Part shown: positions 1 through 7,464 of the stretch, one piece after another
Position numbering within the stretch: the first letter of the stretch is position 1
How the letters are laid out: each line of letters starts with the position of its first letter
Assembly (NCBI GenBank): GCA_022821235.1
Contig: JAJEEA010000551.1
Span: 1 to 52,917, forward strand
Source of the DNA: Vicinamibacteria bacterium
GTDB taxonomy: Bacteria; Acidobacteriota; Vicinamibacteria; Vicinamibacterales; UBA8438
DNA: 52,917 nucleotides
Reading direction: 5' to 3'
Translations under genes and position numbers: made by a program
The notes under the pieces: generated by a model
The model's database searches: none
Seen by the model: only the letters and a program-made list of their open reading frames with translations
Told to the model about the DNA's origin: nothing

Positions 1-532
1 CCGCCAGCGCCGCGCCGGTCGCCCACCAGCTCTCGGCCGGCCCGAGCCGGAACGCCAGCGCGATCGCCCCGCCGGCGACGACGAGCGCCGCCGACAGCGT
101 GAAGAAGAGGTTCTCGACCGCGAGGGCGGGCAGGGTGCGCGCCGCCGGCTCGCGGTCGCCGGCGAACAGCATCTTCGCGGGCTCGCCGACGAGGGGGCCC
201 AGCGGGGTCAGGTTGCCCAGCGTGTCGCCGGCGACCATGGCCCGGAACGCGTGCCCCCGGGTCAGCCGGTGCGGTCGGTCGAGGCAGCTCCGCCAGGCGA
301 GGGCGCGCGCCGCGAGCCGCAGGCCGCCGAGGGCGGCGACGGCGGCGAACGCCCAGCCGAGGCGCCCGGCCCCCGCCGCGATGTCCGCGACCCCGGTGCG
401 CCGGACGAAGTAGAGGAAGAGGACGACGCCTGCCGCCGCCGCGATCAGGCCGGCCACGGAGGGCCCCCGCCGGCCGTCCGGCATCGACGGCCCGCGCATC
501 GCGTGTTGCGGCGTCTCGACACGCCCCGTCAT
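1..532 (-). CDS. Flippase-like integral membrane protein (lysylphosphatidylglycerol synthetase TM-domain family), partial
   Basis: An open minus-strand frame runs off the left edge, so only the first ~177 residues are present. The translation has a short polar N-terminus, a hydrophobic helix (GLIAAAAGVVLFLYFV), a second helix, and the family-like stretch GDTLGNLTPLGPLVGEPAK, followed by AVENLFFTLSAALVV. This pattern fits COG0392/UPF0104 flippase-like proteins, polytopic inner-membrane proteins whose substrates are mostly unknown. The first ATG (532) lies only 9 bp from the ATG of the divergent gene at 542. Starts at 499 or 484, just before the first helix, are therefore quite possible. Family assignment is by eye. 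Confidence 0.7.
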   Translation of the reverse strand, partial: MTGRVETPQHAMRGPSMPDGRRGPSVAGLIAAAAGVVLFLYFVRRTGVADIAAGAGRLGWAFAAVAALGGLRLAARALAWRSCLDRPHRLTRGHAFRAMVAGDTLGNLTPLGPLVGEPAKMLFAGDREPAARTLPALAVENLFFTLSAALVVAGGAIALAFRLGPAESWWATGAALA

Positions 533-535
533 AAT
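506..535 (+). promoter_or_regulatory. Putative promoter for the 542 gene, leaderless geometry
   Basis: TTGCGG (506-511), an 18-bp spacer and CATAAT (530-535) lie directly before the ATG at 542. The gap from the -10-like box to the ATG is only 6 nt, so transcription would start at or next to the start codon. There is no Shine-Dalgarno sequence. Confidence 0.35.
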
Positions 536-541
536 GCGTCA

Positions 542-1168
542 ATGGCCTTCCTGTCGCCGCAGGTCGTGGCGGCGGTCATTCTACTCGCTGGCGGACTGGC
601 GGCTTGCTTCCTCGGCTACCGGCTGTTTCGTTGGCTGCTCGTGCTGTACGGGTTCGCGGGCGGCGCCTACGTCACGTCGCTGTTCGTCGGCACGCTGTCG
701 CCGTGGGTCGCGGCCGGGGTGGTCGTCCTGGGGGGGCTGGCCGGCGCCGCGGTGTCGCTGGTGCTCTATCTCGCGGCGGTGGCGGTGGCGGGCGCCGCGG
801 TCGGGGTGCTCGTCCTCAACCTCTCGTGGTCCCCGGCCTCCGGCGATCCGCAGGCCTGGATGGTGATTCTCGCGTGCCTGGTCGGCGCGAGCATCGCCGT
901 CGCGCTGCAACGCTACGTCATCATCGTCGGGACCGCCTTCGGGGGCGCGTGGACCGCCCTCGTCGGCGCCCTCGCTCTCGTGGGGCACCCCGGCGCGCGG
1001 GCGGTGACCGACGGCGACCTCTGGCAGATGTACCCCCTCGCCCCGGCCCGCGGCCAGGTGCCGTTCGCCATCGGGTGGCTCGGCCTGGGGCTCCTCGCGG
1101 CGCTGTGGCAACTGGTGGGGGCGCGTTCGGCGAAGCCGCCGCCGTCGCCGCCGGAGGCCGACATTTGA
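542..1168 (+). CDS. DUF4203/TMEM198-like multi-pass membrane protein
   Basis: The 208-residue protein is almost entirely hydrophobic, with about seven predicted membrane segments. It opens MAFLSPQVVAAVILLAGG, followed by FLGYRLFRWLLVLYGFAGGAY. Glycine-rich helices and a G-x-R-L-F-R/Y-x-F-x-G pattern near the first loop resemble the DUF4203 (TMEM198-like) family, whose bacterial role is unknown. The frame is open further upstream, but that extension is arginine-rich low-complexity sequence antisense to the divergent gene. ATG 542 is therefore chosen. The C-terminus is a short proline-rich tail. The stop codon overlaps the -35 box of the tRNA-Asn promoter. Confidence 0.7.
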   Translation: MAFLSPQVVAAVILLAGGLAACFLGYRLFRWLLVLYGFAGGAYVTSLFVGTLSPWVAAGVVVLGGLAGAAVSLVLYLAAVAVAGAAVGVLVLNLSWSPASGDPQAWMVILACLVGASIAVALQRYVIIVGTAFGGAWTALVGALALVGHPGARAVTDGDLWQMYPLAPARGQVPFAIGWLGLGLLAALWQLVGARSAKPPPSPPEADI

Positions 1169-1194
1169 CGCTGCCCGCAGCGATGGTCTATAAT
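1165..1194 (+). promoter_or_regulatory. Promoter of tRNA-Asn
   Basis: TTGACG (1165-1170), an 18-bp spacer and a perfect TATAAT (1189-1194) precede the tRNA by about 63 nt. The -35 box overlaps the TGA stop of the upstream membrane-protein gene. Confidence 0.65.
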
Positions 1195-1257
1195 CACGGT
1201 TTCGTCCGGCGCCTGATTCCGCACCACGGCCGCCGGGTCGCACGCGCTGCCACGTGT

Positions 1258-1333
1258 TCCTCAGTAGCTCAATTGGCAGAGCATCCGGCTGTTAACCGGA
1301 GGGTTGTTGGTTCGAGTCCAACCTGAGGAGCCA
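1258..1333 (+). tRNA. tRNA-Asn (GTT)
   Basis: A complete cloverleaf can be folded. The acceptor stem TCCTCAG pairs with CTGAGGA, and the D-arm GCTC/GAGC is present. The anticodon stem TCCGG/CCGGA encloses a loop with anticodon GTT (CTGTTAA). The T-arm GTTGG/CCAAC has loop TTCGAGT. Discriminator G and a genome-encoded CCA end the gene. Confidence 0.97.
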
Positions 1334-1585
1334 TCCCCGCCTTCGCGCGATTTCAGAACATCCCGACTCAGCCCGGAATCACAGGGCGTCTTGCAGATCC
1401 TGGCCGATCCGGGCGGCTGTTTCCGTCGCCGTCTTGGTCCATGAGCAGCGGCCGTTGCGGCGGCGGGTAGCGGGCGTCGCGTCGGCGGCCGAGCCCGTCG
1501 AAGGTCTCGGGACGAAGGCCTCCAGGCAGTCCGGAACCGGCGAGGCCGTCGGCGGACCCGACGTCGAGCCGGTCGTCCTCGTCCC

Positions 1586-3568
1586 TCAGCCCCGCCGGCC
1601 TCTCACTCTGAACCTGAACCGCTTGTCCGGAACGAAGGAAGGAAAGAGAACCCAACGGTCCGTCTTCAGCTCATAGGTCGGCGGAACCAGCTCCATGTCG
1701 ACCTCGTGCAGCAAGGTCGCGACAATCAACGGCAGTTGCGCTTCGGCGAACCCGCGGCCGGCGCAGTGGTGCACGCCCACGCCGAAAGGCACGAACACGC
1801 CCGGCTTCCTGTGTTCGTCACGCCCCGGAAGGTACCGGTCCACGTCGAACCGCTGCGGATCGGGAAAGTGCTCGGGCAGGTCATGCGTGACGAAGAAGGC
1901 GAGGAACAGGTCCTCGCCGGCGGGAATCCGGTGTCCGGCGAAGTCGAACGACGTGGTCACCTTGCGTTGAATCCCCGGGACCGGGGTGTACATGCGCAGC
2001 GCTTCCAGCATGATCCGGTACAGGACGTCCAGCTCGCGCACCTGCGCCGCGTCCGGCGTGCCGCCGGCGAACAGGGCATCGGCCTCGGCCTGCGCCCGTT
2101 CCCGCAACGCGGGGTCCTTCAGCACGACGTAGAGCATGCAGGCGCCGATGCTCCCCACCGTCTCGACGCCGGCGAACAGCGGCAGGAGCGCCGTGAGCGG
2201 CAGGTCGCACTCGGGGAGGAACGTCGGATCGGCGCGGTGCAGGGCGAGCATGTGGTCAATCGCGTTGGGCTTGCGGGCGTGCTGCTTCAACTGTTGTCTC
2301 GTCAACCACCTGTCCGACAGCTCCGCGGCCCGGCGAAGCGCGCGTCGCAGCCGGGGCGTTCTCGGCAACCGGGGCGTGTGCAGGAAGCCGCGGGTCACGG
2401 CCTCCCTCAGGACCAGGCGCACGTCGTCGATGTACTCGCCGGTCGACGACCGGGCGACGATGGCGCTCGTCGTCTCGCCGACCAGACGGAGCATGGCCGG
2501 CAGACCGGGCAACGGCGCGTCGAGCGGCATCTCGGCCAGGGACCGCCGGATGACCCGCACCGCTTCGGGGATCTCCGATTCGATGAGCTGGCGGGAGAAC
2601 CCGCCGCCGGTCTCGCGCCGCATCCGCACGTGGTCCTTGCCGTCCATGTTCAGCACGAAGCGCGAGGCGCCGAGCTCGGCACAGAGCGGGTCCCACATGT
2701 CGGACGTATGCAGATGCATGCGCTCCGAGCGAGACACGAACAGGTTGGCCTCCTGTCCGGCCATGGCGACGAAGTTGCGCGTCAACGTCCTGACCCTGAA
2801 GACGGGTCCCACGCGCAGGTGCTCCTGAACGAAGAAGGTCCTCGGGTCCCGGGCCACGGAGAGAGTGCTGCCCACCAGCGGCAGGCCGCGGGCCAGCGGC
2901 AGACCGGCGACGCGGTCGCGCGCGGTGCGCGCCGTCGGTCGCACGATTCTCACGAGCGTCGCGACGGCCCGGCCGATCAAGTCCAGGCGGCTGACGATCT
3001 CGATGCGCTTTCGCGCCCTGGCGAGCTCCTCTGCCGTGAGGAGCTTTCGCCAGACGTCGCAGGCGTCCACCAGGCTGATGATCACGATGTCCGCCGGATC
3101 CGGGATGTCGTCGCCGAACAGGACCCGCATGATGCGAAGCCTGACGTGCTCCGGCGCCGTTCCGTGCGTCGACGGATAGCGCCGCGCGTGCGCCACCTCC
3201 GGCGTCAGCGACAGGAACGCGTCGTCGCCGGGCTCGCGGAGAATGCCCCGCGAGACCAGCCGGGCAATCGCCCGCTCGCGGATCTCGTGCCCCCGCCGGG
3301 CCGTGCGTTCCACCCAGTACAGCGCATCGTGCGTGTCTTCCGCGCCGACGATGTCGGCCAGCGTGGGGTCGAGCACGTCGTCGCCGAGCGGCGTTGGATT
3401 GCTGGGCGTGAGGTGGTCCAGGTCGGTGTCGATGCGATTCGCCAACTGCAGGTCCATCAACACCGCACCCGCGAGAACCAGATGCTCCGTACGTTCGGTC
3501 ATCGGGAGGAGCGTGCCGTGTTGCTCGTCCAGGAGAAACAGCAGGAGCTCTTCGGCGGCAAGCAGCAT
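1586..3568 (-). CDS. GPP34 (GOLPH3/VPS74-like) domain fused to cytochrome P450
   Basis: The protein has 660 residues. Residues ~1-190 match the GPP34/GOLPH3 family (LLLFLLDEQHGTLLP, LVLAGAVLMDLQLANRI), which in eukaryotes binds phosphoinositides and glycosyltransferases. Residues ~220-660 are a P450 with all hallmarks: I-helix AGVET (466-470), ExxR as EALR (522-525), a PERF-like FPDPQRF, and the haem loop FGVGVHHCAG with Cys602. The ATG overlaps the stop of the methyltransferase by one base (TGATG), so it is the last gene of a coupled four-gene operon. The P450 probably oxidises the lipid product of the type III PKS. A membrane-docking role for the GPP34 part is inference. The frame is open further upstream, but that part is antisense shadow of the methyltransferase gene. 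Confidence 0.9.
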   Translation of the reverse strand: MLLAAEELLLFLLDEQHGTLLPMTERTEHLVLAGAVLMDLQLANRIDTDLDHLTPSNPTPLGDDVLDPTLADIVGAEDTHDALYWVERTARRGHEIRERAIARLVSRGILREPGDDAFLSLTPEVAHARRYPSTHGTAPEHVRLRIMRVLFGDDIPDPADIVIISLVDACDVWRKLLTAEELARARKRIEIVSRLDLIGRAVATLVRIVRPTARTARDRVAGLPLARGLPLVGSTLSVARDPRTFFVQEHLRVGPVFRVRTLTRNFVAMAGQEANLFVSRSERMHLHTSDMWDPLCAELGASRFVLNMDGKDHVRMRRETGGGFSRQLIESEIPEAVRVIRRSLAEMPLDAPLPGLPAMLRLVGETTSAIVARSSTGEYIDDVRLVLREAVTRGFLHTPRLPRTPRLRRALRRAAELSDRWLTRQQLKQHARKPNAIDHMLALHRADPTFLPECDLPLTALLPLFAGVETVGSIGACMLYVVLKDPALRERAQAEADALFAGGTPDAAQVRELDVLYRIMLEALRMYTPVPGIQRKVTTSFDFAGHRIPAGEDLFLAFFVTHDLPEHFPDPQRFDVDRYLPGRDEHRKPGVFVPFGVGVHHCAGRGFAEAQLPLIVATLLHEVDMELVPPTYELKTDRWVLFPSFVPDKRFRFRVRGRRG

Positions 3569-4125
3569 CACCCACGCTCCCGGTCGGTCACTCGATGCGC
3601 CGCGGCATTCGGGCGTGTGCGGTCCTGGCCGCCACCGAGCCTCTCGAGCGCCCTGTTCTCGACCTGCAGGCGCGCGCGGAGCACCACCAGGTTCAATACC
3701 GAAGCTGCCACGGCCAGGACCCAGGCGCCGAACATCAGCGGCACCACCGCCATCTCGCCGCACACGATGACGTAGTTGGGATGCCTGAGGTAGCGGTACG
3801 GGCCGCTGCGGACGGGCGCGGCGCCCGGCAGCACCACGATACGCGTCGTCCAGCGCGAGCCCAACGTGGCGAGCACCCATGCGCGTCCGTACTGCAGCAG
3901 CACGAAGACCGCGAGCAACGGCAACGACGGCGCCGTCCGCGGATCGATCGTCGCCGCCAGGGCCAGCAACCAGCCGGCGTGCAGGGCGACCATCGCCGGG
4001 TAGTGCGCCTGGCCGACCTCCACGCCGCCGCGAGCCAGGAGCGCCCGGTGGTTGCGGCGGGCGAAGCCCAGCTCGGCCAGCCGCTGAACCACGAGGAAGC
4101 CGACGATGAGGTACACGGCGGGCAT
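3568..4125 (-). CDS. Isoprenylcysteine carboxyl methyltransferase (ICMT)-family membrane methyltransferase
   Basis: This 185-residue integral membrane protein has about four to five hydrophobic segments. It carries the ICMT signature GPYRYLRHPNYVIVCGEM followed by PL and a final acidic helix (RLQVENRAL). In bacterial type III PKS loci this family (BpsB of Bacillus, SrsB of Streptomyces) O-methylates alkylpyrones or alkylresorcinols using S-adenosylmethionine. Here it lies directly behind the PKS with a TGATG start/stop overlap, and the same overlap couples it to the P450 fusion. The expected substrate is therefore the polyketide lipid rather than a prenylated protein. The C-terminus beyond residue ~165 is polar and poorly conserved-looking. 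Confidence 0.85.
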   Translation of the reverse strand: MPAVYLIVGFLVVQRLAELGFARRNHRALLARGGVEVGQAHYPAMVALHAGWLLALAATIDPRTAPSLPLLAVFVLLQYGRAWVLATLGSRWTTRIVVLPGAAPVRSGPYRYLRHPNYVIVCGEMAVVPLMFGAWVLAVAASVLNLVVLRARLQVENRALERLGGGQDRTRPNAAAHRVTDRERG

Positions 4126-5210
4126 CAGGCCGACTCCAGCACCAGGTACCCGATGGAGAAGCCGGGCCCCAGCCCCGTCATCAGATAGCGCCGTGCCCTT
4201 TCGTGCCGCCCGTTGTCGGCGGTCCCGGTCATGAGGGCGCGCTTCAGGATGAAGAGCACCGTGGCCGCCGACATGTTGCCGTAGTCGCGCAGAATCTCGC
4301 GCGACGCCGCGAGGCCGCCGGACGGGAGACCGAAGGCGTCTTCCAGGGCCTTCAGCACCCTGGTCCCGCCGGGGTGGCAGATGAAGTCGTCGACGTCCGC
4401 GAGCTCGAGCCCGACGGAAGCGAGAAACTCGTCGGTGACGCGCCGCACCCGGTGCCGGGCGACGTCGGGAACGCCGCGCGACAGCCGCACCTCCAGCCCG
4501 TTCTGCGTGACGTGCCAGCCCATGACGTCGAGGCTGCGGGGCCAGGTGTGCTCGCCCCAGGCCCTGATCGCGGGCCCCGGCCCGTCCGTGGTCAGCACCG
4601 CGCCCGCCGCGCCGTCGCCGAAGAGAGCGGTGGCGACGACGTTCGCGGTCATCTGGTCGCCGCGGCAGAACGTGAGCGTGCAGAGCTCGACGACCAGAAG
4701 CAGGATGCAACTGCCGGGCTGGGCGCGCGCCCAGGCGGCGGCGCGCGCCAGCCCCAGGGCCCCGCCCGCGCATCCGAGGCCGAACAGCGGCAGGCGCTGC
4801 ACGTTGCGCCGAAAGGGCAGCTCCTCCATCAGCCGGACATCCAGCGTGGGTACGGCGACGCCGGTCGACGAGACGGTGACGAGCGTGTCGACGTCGCGGC
4901 ACGTCCGGCCGGCGACGGCCAGGCTGTCGAGGGTCACCTGCTTGAGCAGGTCGATGGCCCTGTCGATGTACAGATTGTTCTTCACCTCGAAGCTGTGGTC
5001 CCGCTCGTACCAATGGACGGGAGCAGCGGCGTACCGCGTCTCGATGTCGGCGTTCAGGAAGACCTGCTTCAGACGGCCCCGCTTGGCCGGCGGAATGTCG
5101 AACGACCGCTGGAAGAACGCCATCGCCTCGTCCTGAGGGACCCGGTGGGGCGGCACCGCGGTAGCGAGCGACGCGATTCGCGGCCAGGGTTGGTTGGACC
5201 CTGCCGTCAT
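4125..5210 (-). CDS. Type III polyketide synthase (alkylresorcinol/alkylpyrone synthase-like)
   Basis: The 361-residue chalcone-synthase-fold enzyme has a complete Cys-His-Asn triad: Cys147 in LFGLGCAGG, His279 in ICHPGG and Asn312 in YGNMSAA. It also has the GLGPGFS loop near the C-terminus. These enzymes extend acyl starters with malonyl-CoA and cyclise the chain to resorcinols or pyrones; lipid-forming bacterial members use long fatty acyl starters. The length is normal. The ATG overlaps the stop of the flavoprotein gene (ATGA), and the stop overlaps the methyltransferase start, so it sits second in the operon. Product class is inferred from its partners. Confidence 0.92.
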   Translation of the reverse strand: MTAGSNQPWPRIASLATAVPPHRVPQDEAMAFFQRSFDIPPAKRGRLKQVFLNADIETRYAAAPVHWYERDHSFEVKNNLYIDRAIDLLKQVTLDSLAVAGRTCRDVDTLVTVSSTGVAVPTLDVRLMEELPFRRNVQRLPLFGLGCAGGALGLARAAAWARAQPGSCILLLVVELCTLTFCRGDQMTANVVATALFGDGAAGAVLTTDGPGPAIRAWGEHTWPRSLDVMGWHVTQNGLEVRLSRGVPDVARHRVRRVTDEFLASVGLELADVDDFICHPGGTRVLKALEDAFGLPSGGLAASREILRDYGNMSAATVLFILKRALMTGTADNGRHERARRYLMTGLGPGFSIGYLVLESA

Positions 5211-6943
5211 CGGGTGAGCTCCGCGCGCATCGGGTCGGAGGAAGCGGGCCCCGGGTGGGCGTCGCCGCGGCCGGACGCGAACAGCCACCGGGTCAGCCTG
5301 CTCCGCTTGAGGCTGCGTCTTCCGAGCGCCCCGATCGCCACGCCCCAGATGGCGGACCGCAGCAGCCCGCCCAACTGGACCGGGTCGAGCCACGACCGCA
5401 CGCCCGCCGTCCACAGGAGCCGCAGGCGCAGGGCGACCATGTGTCGGAACATCCGAGACAACGAGCGCGGGATCTCGTCGTCGCGGCAGTGCTCGAACCA
5501 GGAGTGGTTCATCGCGAAGGCCGAATGCACCCTGACGCCGGCGCCGACCGGTGGCGAGGGCCGTCGCGCGGCCGCCCGGGCAATGAGCGGCTCGAAGTCG
5601 GTCAACTGCCGGCCCAGCCCGTGCGCGGGCCCTCCCAGACGGGCCATCATCGCCGCGCCGACGGCATCGGCGTGATAGCCGTTGAGCAGCAGCGGCAGCG
5701 CCATGTGAAAGAAGCCGATCACGTGGAGGTGCATGCGCAGGCGGCACTGATAGCCGGCCCGCATGACGTCGTACAGCCTCGCGACCTGTCCCTCCCCCAG
5801 TTCCTGAAAACCGGCGTAGGCCCGGTCGAGCCTGCCGACGAATCCCTCGGTCAAGCTGCCGGCCTGGTCGCGACGGACGATGGCCCCCACCTGCTGAATC
5901 GCCATGGTCGCGAGTGCAAGACCGGTGCTGTACAGCGGATCCACGGTATCCGCGGCGTCCCCGACAATGAACCACCCCTGGGAGGAGTATCTCCGCCGGG
6001 TGCGGTACATGTAGTTCCGGTACAGGTTGGTGTCGACGACCCACCCGCTCCGGACCAGGTCTCCCAGGATCGGGTGCTCGCCCGCCACCCGGTCGAGGAA
6101 CTCCGGTATGGTCGTCACGGGCTCGGGAAACAGGTCCGGCCGGCAGGTCAGCCCGACGCTCATCATCTGCCTGCCCGTTTCCGCCCGCACCGGAATCAAC
6201 CAGATCCAGTTGCCGCGTCCGAAGAAGTGGTGCGTGGCATAGTACGCGTCAGGGCGGCGGGCATCGCTCGTGACGGGGTCGATGCGGTCGAGAATGGACG
6301 GGTCGAAGTCGGCCAGGCGGAACCAGAACGAGCTGCGCTGGTGCGGGACGCGGTCGCCGAGGTGCAGTTGGCGGGCCAGCAGTCGGCGCCGTCCGGTGGC
6401 GTCTATCGCCCAGCGGGCCGTGTGCGTTCGTTCCCTCCCGTCGGCGTCCCGCACCGTGACCCTGTGCCGCGCGCCCGAGCCCAGCTTGACCCGCACCACC
6501 TTGCCGTCGACGTGCTCGACGCCGTTGTCCCGATTGAGTTGCCGCAACGCTTCGTCCAGAGTGAACCGGTTGACGAGAAACGCCGGCAGCGGCGGATTGG
6601 TGGGGACGGCGTCGACGACATAGCGCGGGTCCGCGGGAGCCGTGGGATCCACCTTGTAGTAGAACGTGAGGCCGTACTTGGGAAGCTGCTCCTCGACGAG
6701 ATGCCGCCCAAGACCGATCTCCTGGAGAAGTTGCGTACTGAACTCGACCAGCGACTCGCCCACGATGGGCAGGGTCCGGGCCGCCGGTCCCACGACGTTG
6801 ACGTGCAGAGCGGGCATGTGTCGGGCGAACCAGGCAGCCGCGAGGTTCCCCACGATGCCGTTTCCCATGATCAGCACGTCACAATCCACTCTGGCCACGC
6901 GGTGCTCCTCGAACAGGTGCGTCTGCCTCGGCGGCGTCCGCAT
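5207..6943 (-). CDS. FAD-dependent halogenase/aromatic hydroxylase-like oxidoreductase
   Basis: The 578-residue flavoprotein has a Rossmann dinucleotide motif GNGIVG (27-32), GESLVEF (62-68) and LPKYGLTFYY with Lys89. It also has WIWLIP (246-251) and GDAADTVDPLYSTG (328-341). WxWxIP and a conserved lysine before GxTF are typical of flavin-dependent halogenases, although some hydroxylases share parts of the pattern. It is the first gene of the type III PKS operon, where SrsC-like flavoproteins oxidise the phenolic lipid. Halogenation or hydroxylation of the resorcinol/pyrone ring is therefore likely. The frame stays open upstream to 7261, but that part is arginine-rich low complexity; ATG 6943 is chosen. 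No strong ribosome site is visible. Confidence 0.82.
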   Translation of the reverse strand: MRTPPRQTHLFEEHRVARVDCDVLIMGNGIVGNLAAAWFARHMPALHVNVVGPAARTLPIVGESLVEFSTQLLQEIGLGRHLVEEQLPKYGLTFYYKVDPTAPADPRYVVDAVPTNPPLPAFLVNRFTLDEALRQLNRDNGVEHVDGKVVRVKLGSGARHRVTVRDADGRERTHTARWAIDATGRRRLLARQLHLGDRVPHQRSSFWFRLADFDPSILDRIDPVTSDARRPDAYYATHHFFGRGNWIWLIPVRAETGRQMMSVGLTCRPDLFPEPVTTIPEFLDRVAGEHPILGDLVRSGWVVDTNLYRNYMYRTRRRYSSQGWFIVGDAADTVDPLYSTGLALATMAIQQVGAIVRRDQAGSLTEGFVGRLDRAYAGFQELGEGQVARLYDVMRAGYQCRLRMHLHVIGFFHMALPLLLNGYHADAVGAAMMARLGGPAHGLGRQLTDFEPLIARAAARRPSPPVGAGVRVHSAFAMNHSWFEHCRDDEIPRSLSRMFRHMVALRLRLLWTAGVRSWLDPVQLGGLLRSAIWGVAIGALGRRSLKRSRLTRWLFASGRGDAHPGPASSDPMRAELTR

Positions 6944-7257
6944 CTCGGGCCGGCCGCGCAAGGCTGGCAGGCGGTTTCCTGTAGGCCGAGCTTGTTGCCC
7001 GTCATCCGCGGCCGCGTAGTGGCGCCGCGCGTGACGAAGCGGCTTCCCACGGGGAGCCCGTGGGCGACCTCGTGTCGCGACGGTTGCCGGGGGCGCCGCC
7101 GCCGTTCGCCGTTCCCGCCGTCGCCTCCCGGCCCCACATGGGCCTGATGCACCGCCAGGGTCCGCACCCGCTGGCCGGGCGCGCACACTCCGGCCCCGTC
7201 GGCGCGCGGGTCGATTTTCGTCGCTTGCAGACGGTTCGGTGACCCGGACGTGATAAT
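6944..7257. other. Upstream region of the PKS operon, no gene seen
   Basis: About 310 bp between the flavoprotein ATG and the inverted repeat. All frames give arginine/proline-rich shadow sequence. It may be a long 5' leader of the operon. A TATTAT box on the minus strand (7253-7258) is a possible -10 element, without a convincing -35. Confidence 0.3.
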
Positions 7258-7308
7258 ACACAAGTCTAACGGCACAATAGCGCGATGTAACCTATCCGTT
7301 AGATGTGT
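7258..7308. promoter_or_regulatory. Inverted repeat between PKS operon and LuxR regulator (candidate operator)
   Basis: TCTAACGG (7265-7272) and CCGTTAGA (7296-7303) are exact 8-bp inverted arms. They are extended outward by ACACA (7258-7262) and TGTGT (7304-7308) after a 2-nt or 0-nt step. The region is notably AT-richer than its surroundings and lies between divergent transcription units. This is the expected place for a binding site of the adjacent regulator. Confidence 0.45.
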
Positions 7309-7464
7309 GGCTGACGATACGAATTCACCCTATTCGAGGTGGTGAGTCAATCGGGAAGGCGAGCGCGCCGGCACTCCCGCCGGTGCATCGGCCCTCCCGG
7401 CCGGGAGCGGTACCCCGTGTGAGAAGGCATGGAAAGCCGACGGAAGGGCAGGGAGAAGACGGGC

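Noticed and set aside
251-541. N-terminal extension of the 542 membrane protein
   Set aside because: The extra sequence is Arg/Pro-rich and antisense to a well-supported flippase-like gene.
1706-3775. Long plus-strand open frame opposite the P450 fusion
   Set aside because: It is a codon-position shadow of the high-GC minus-strand gene; composition is His/Arg/Gln-rich with no motifs.
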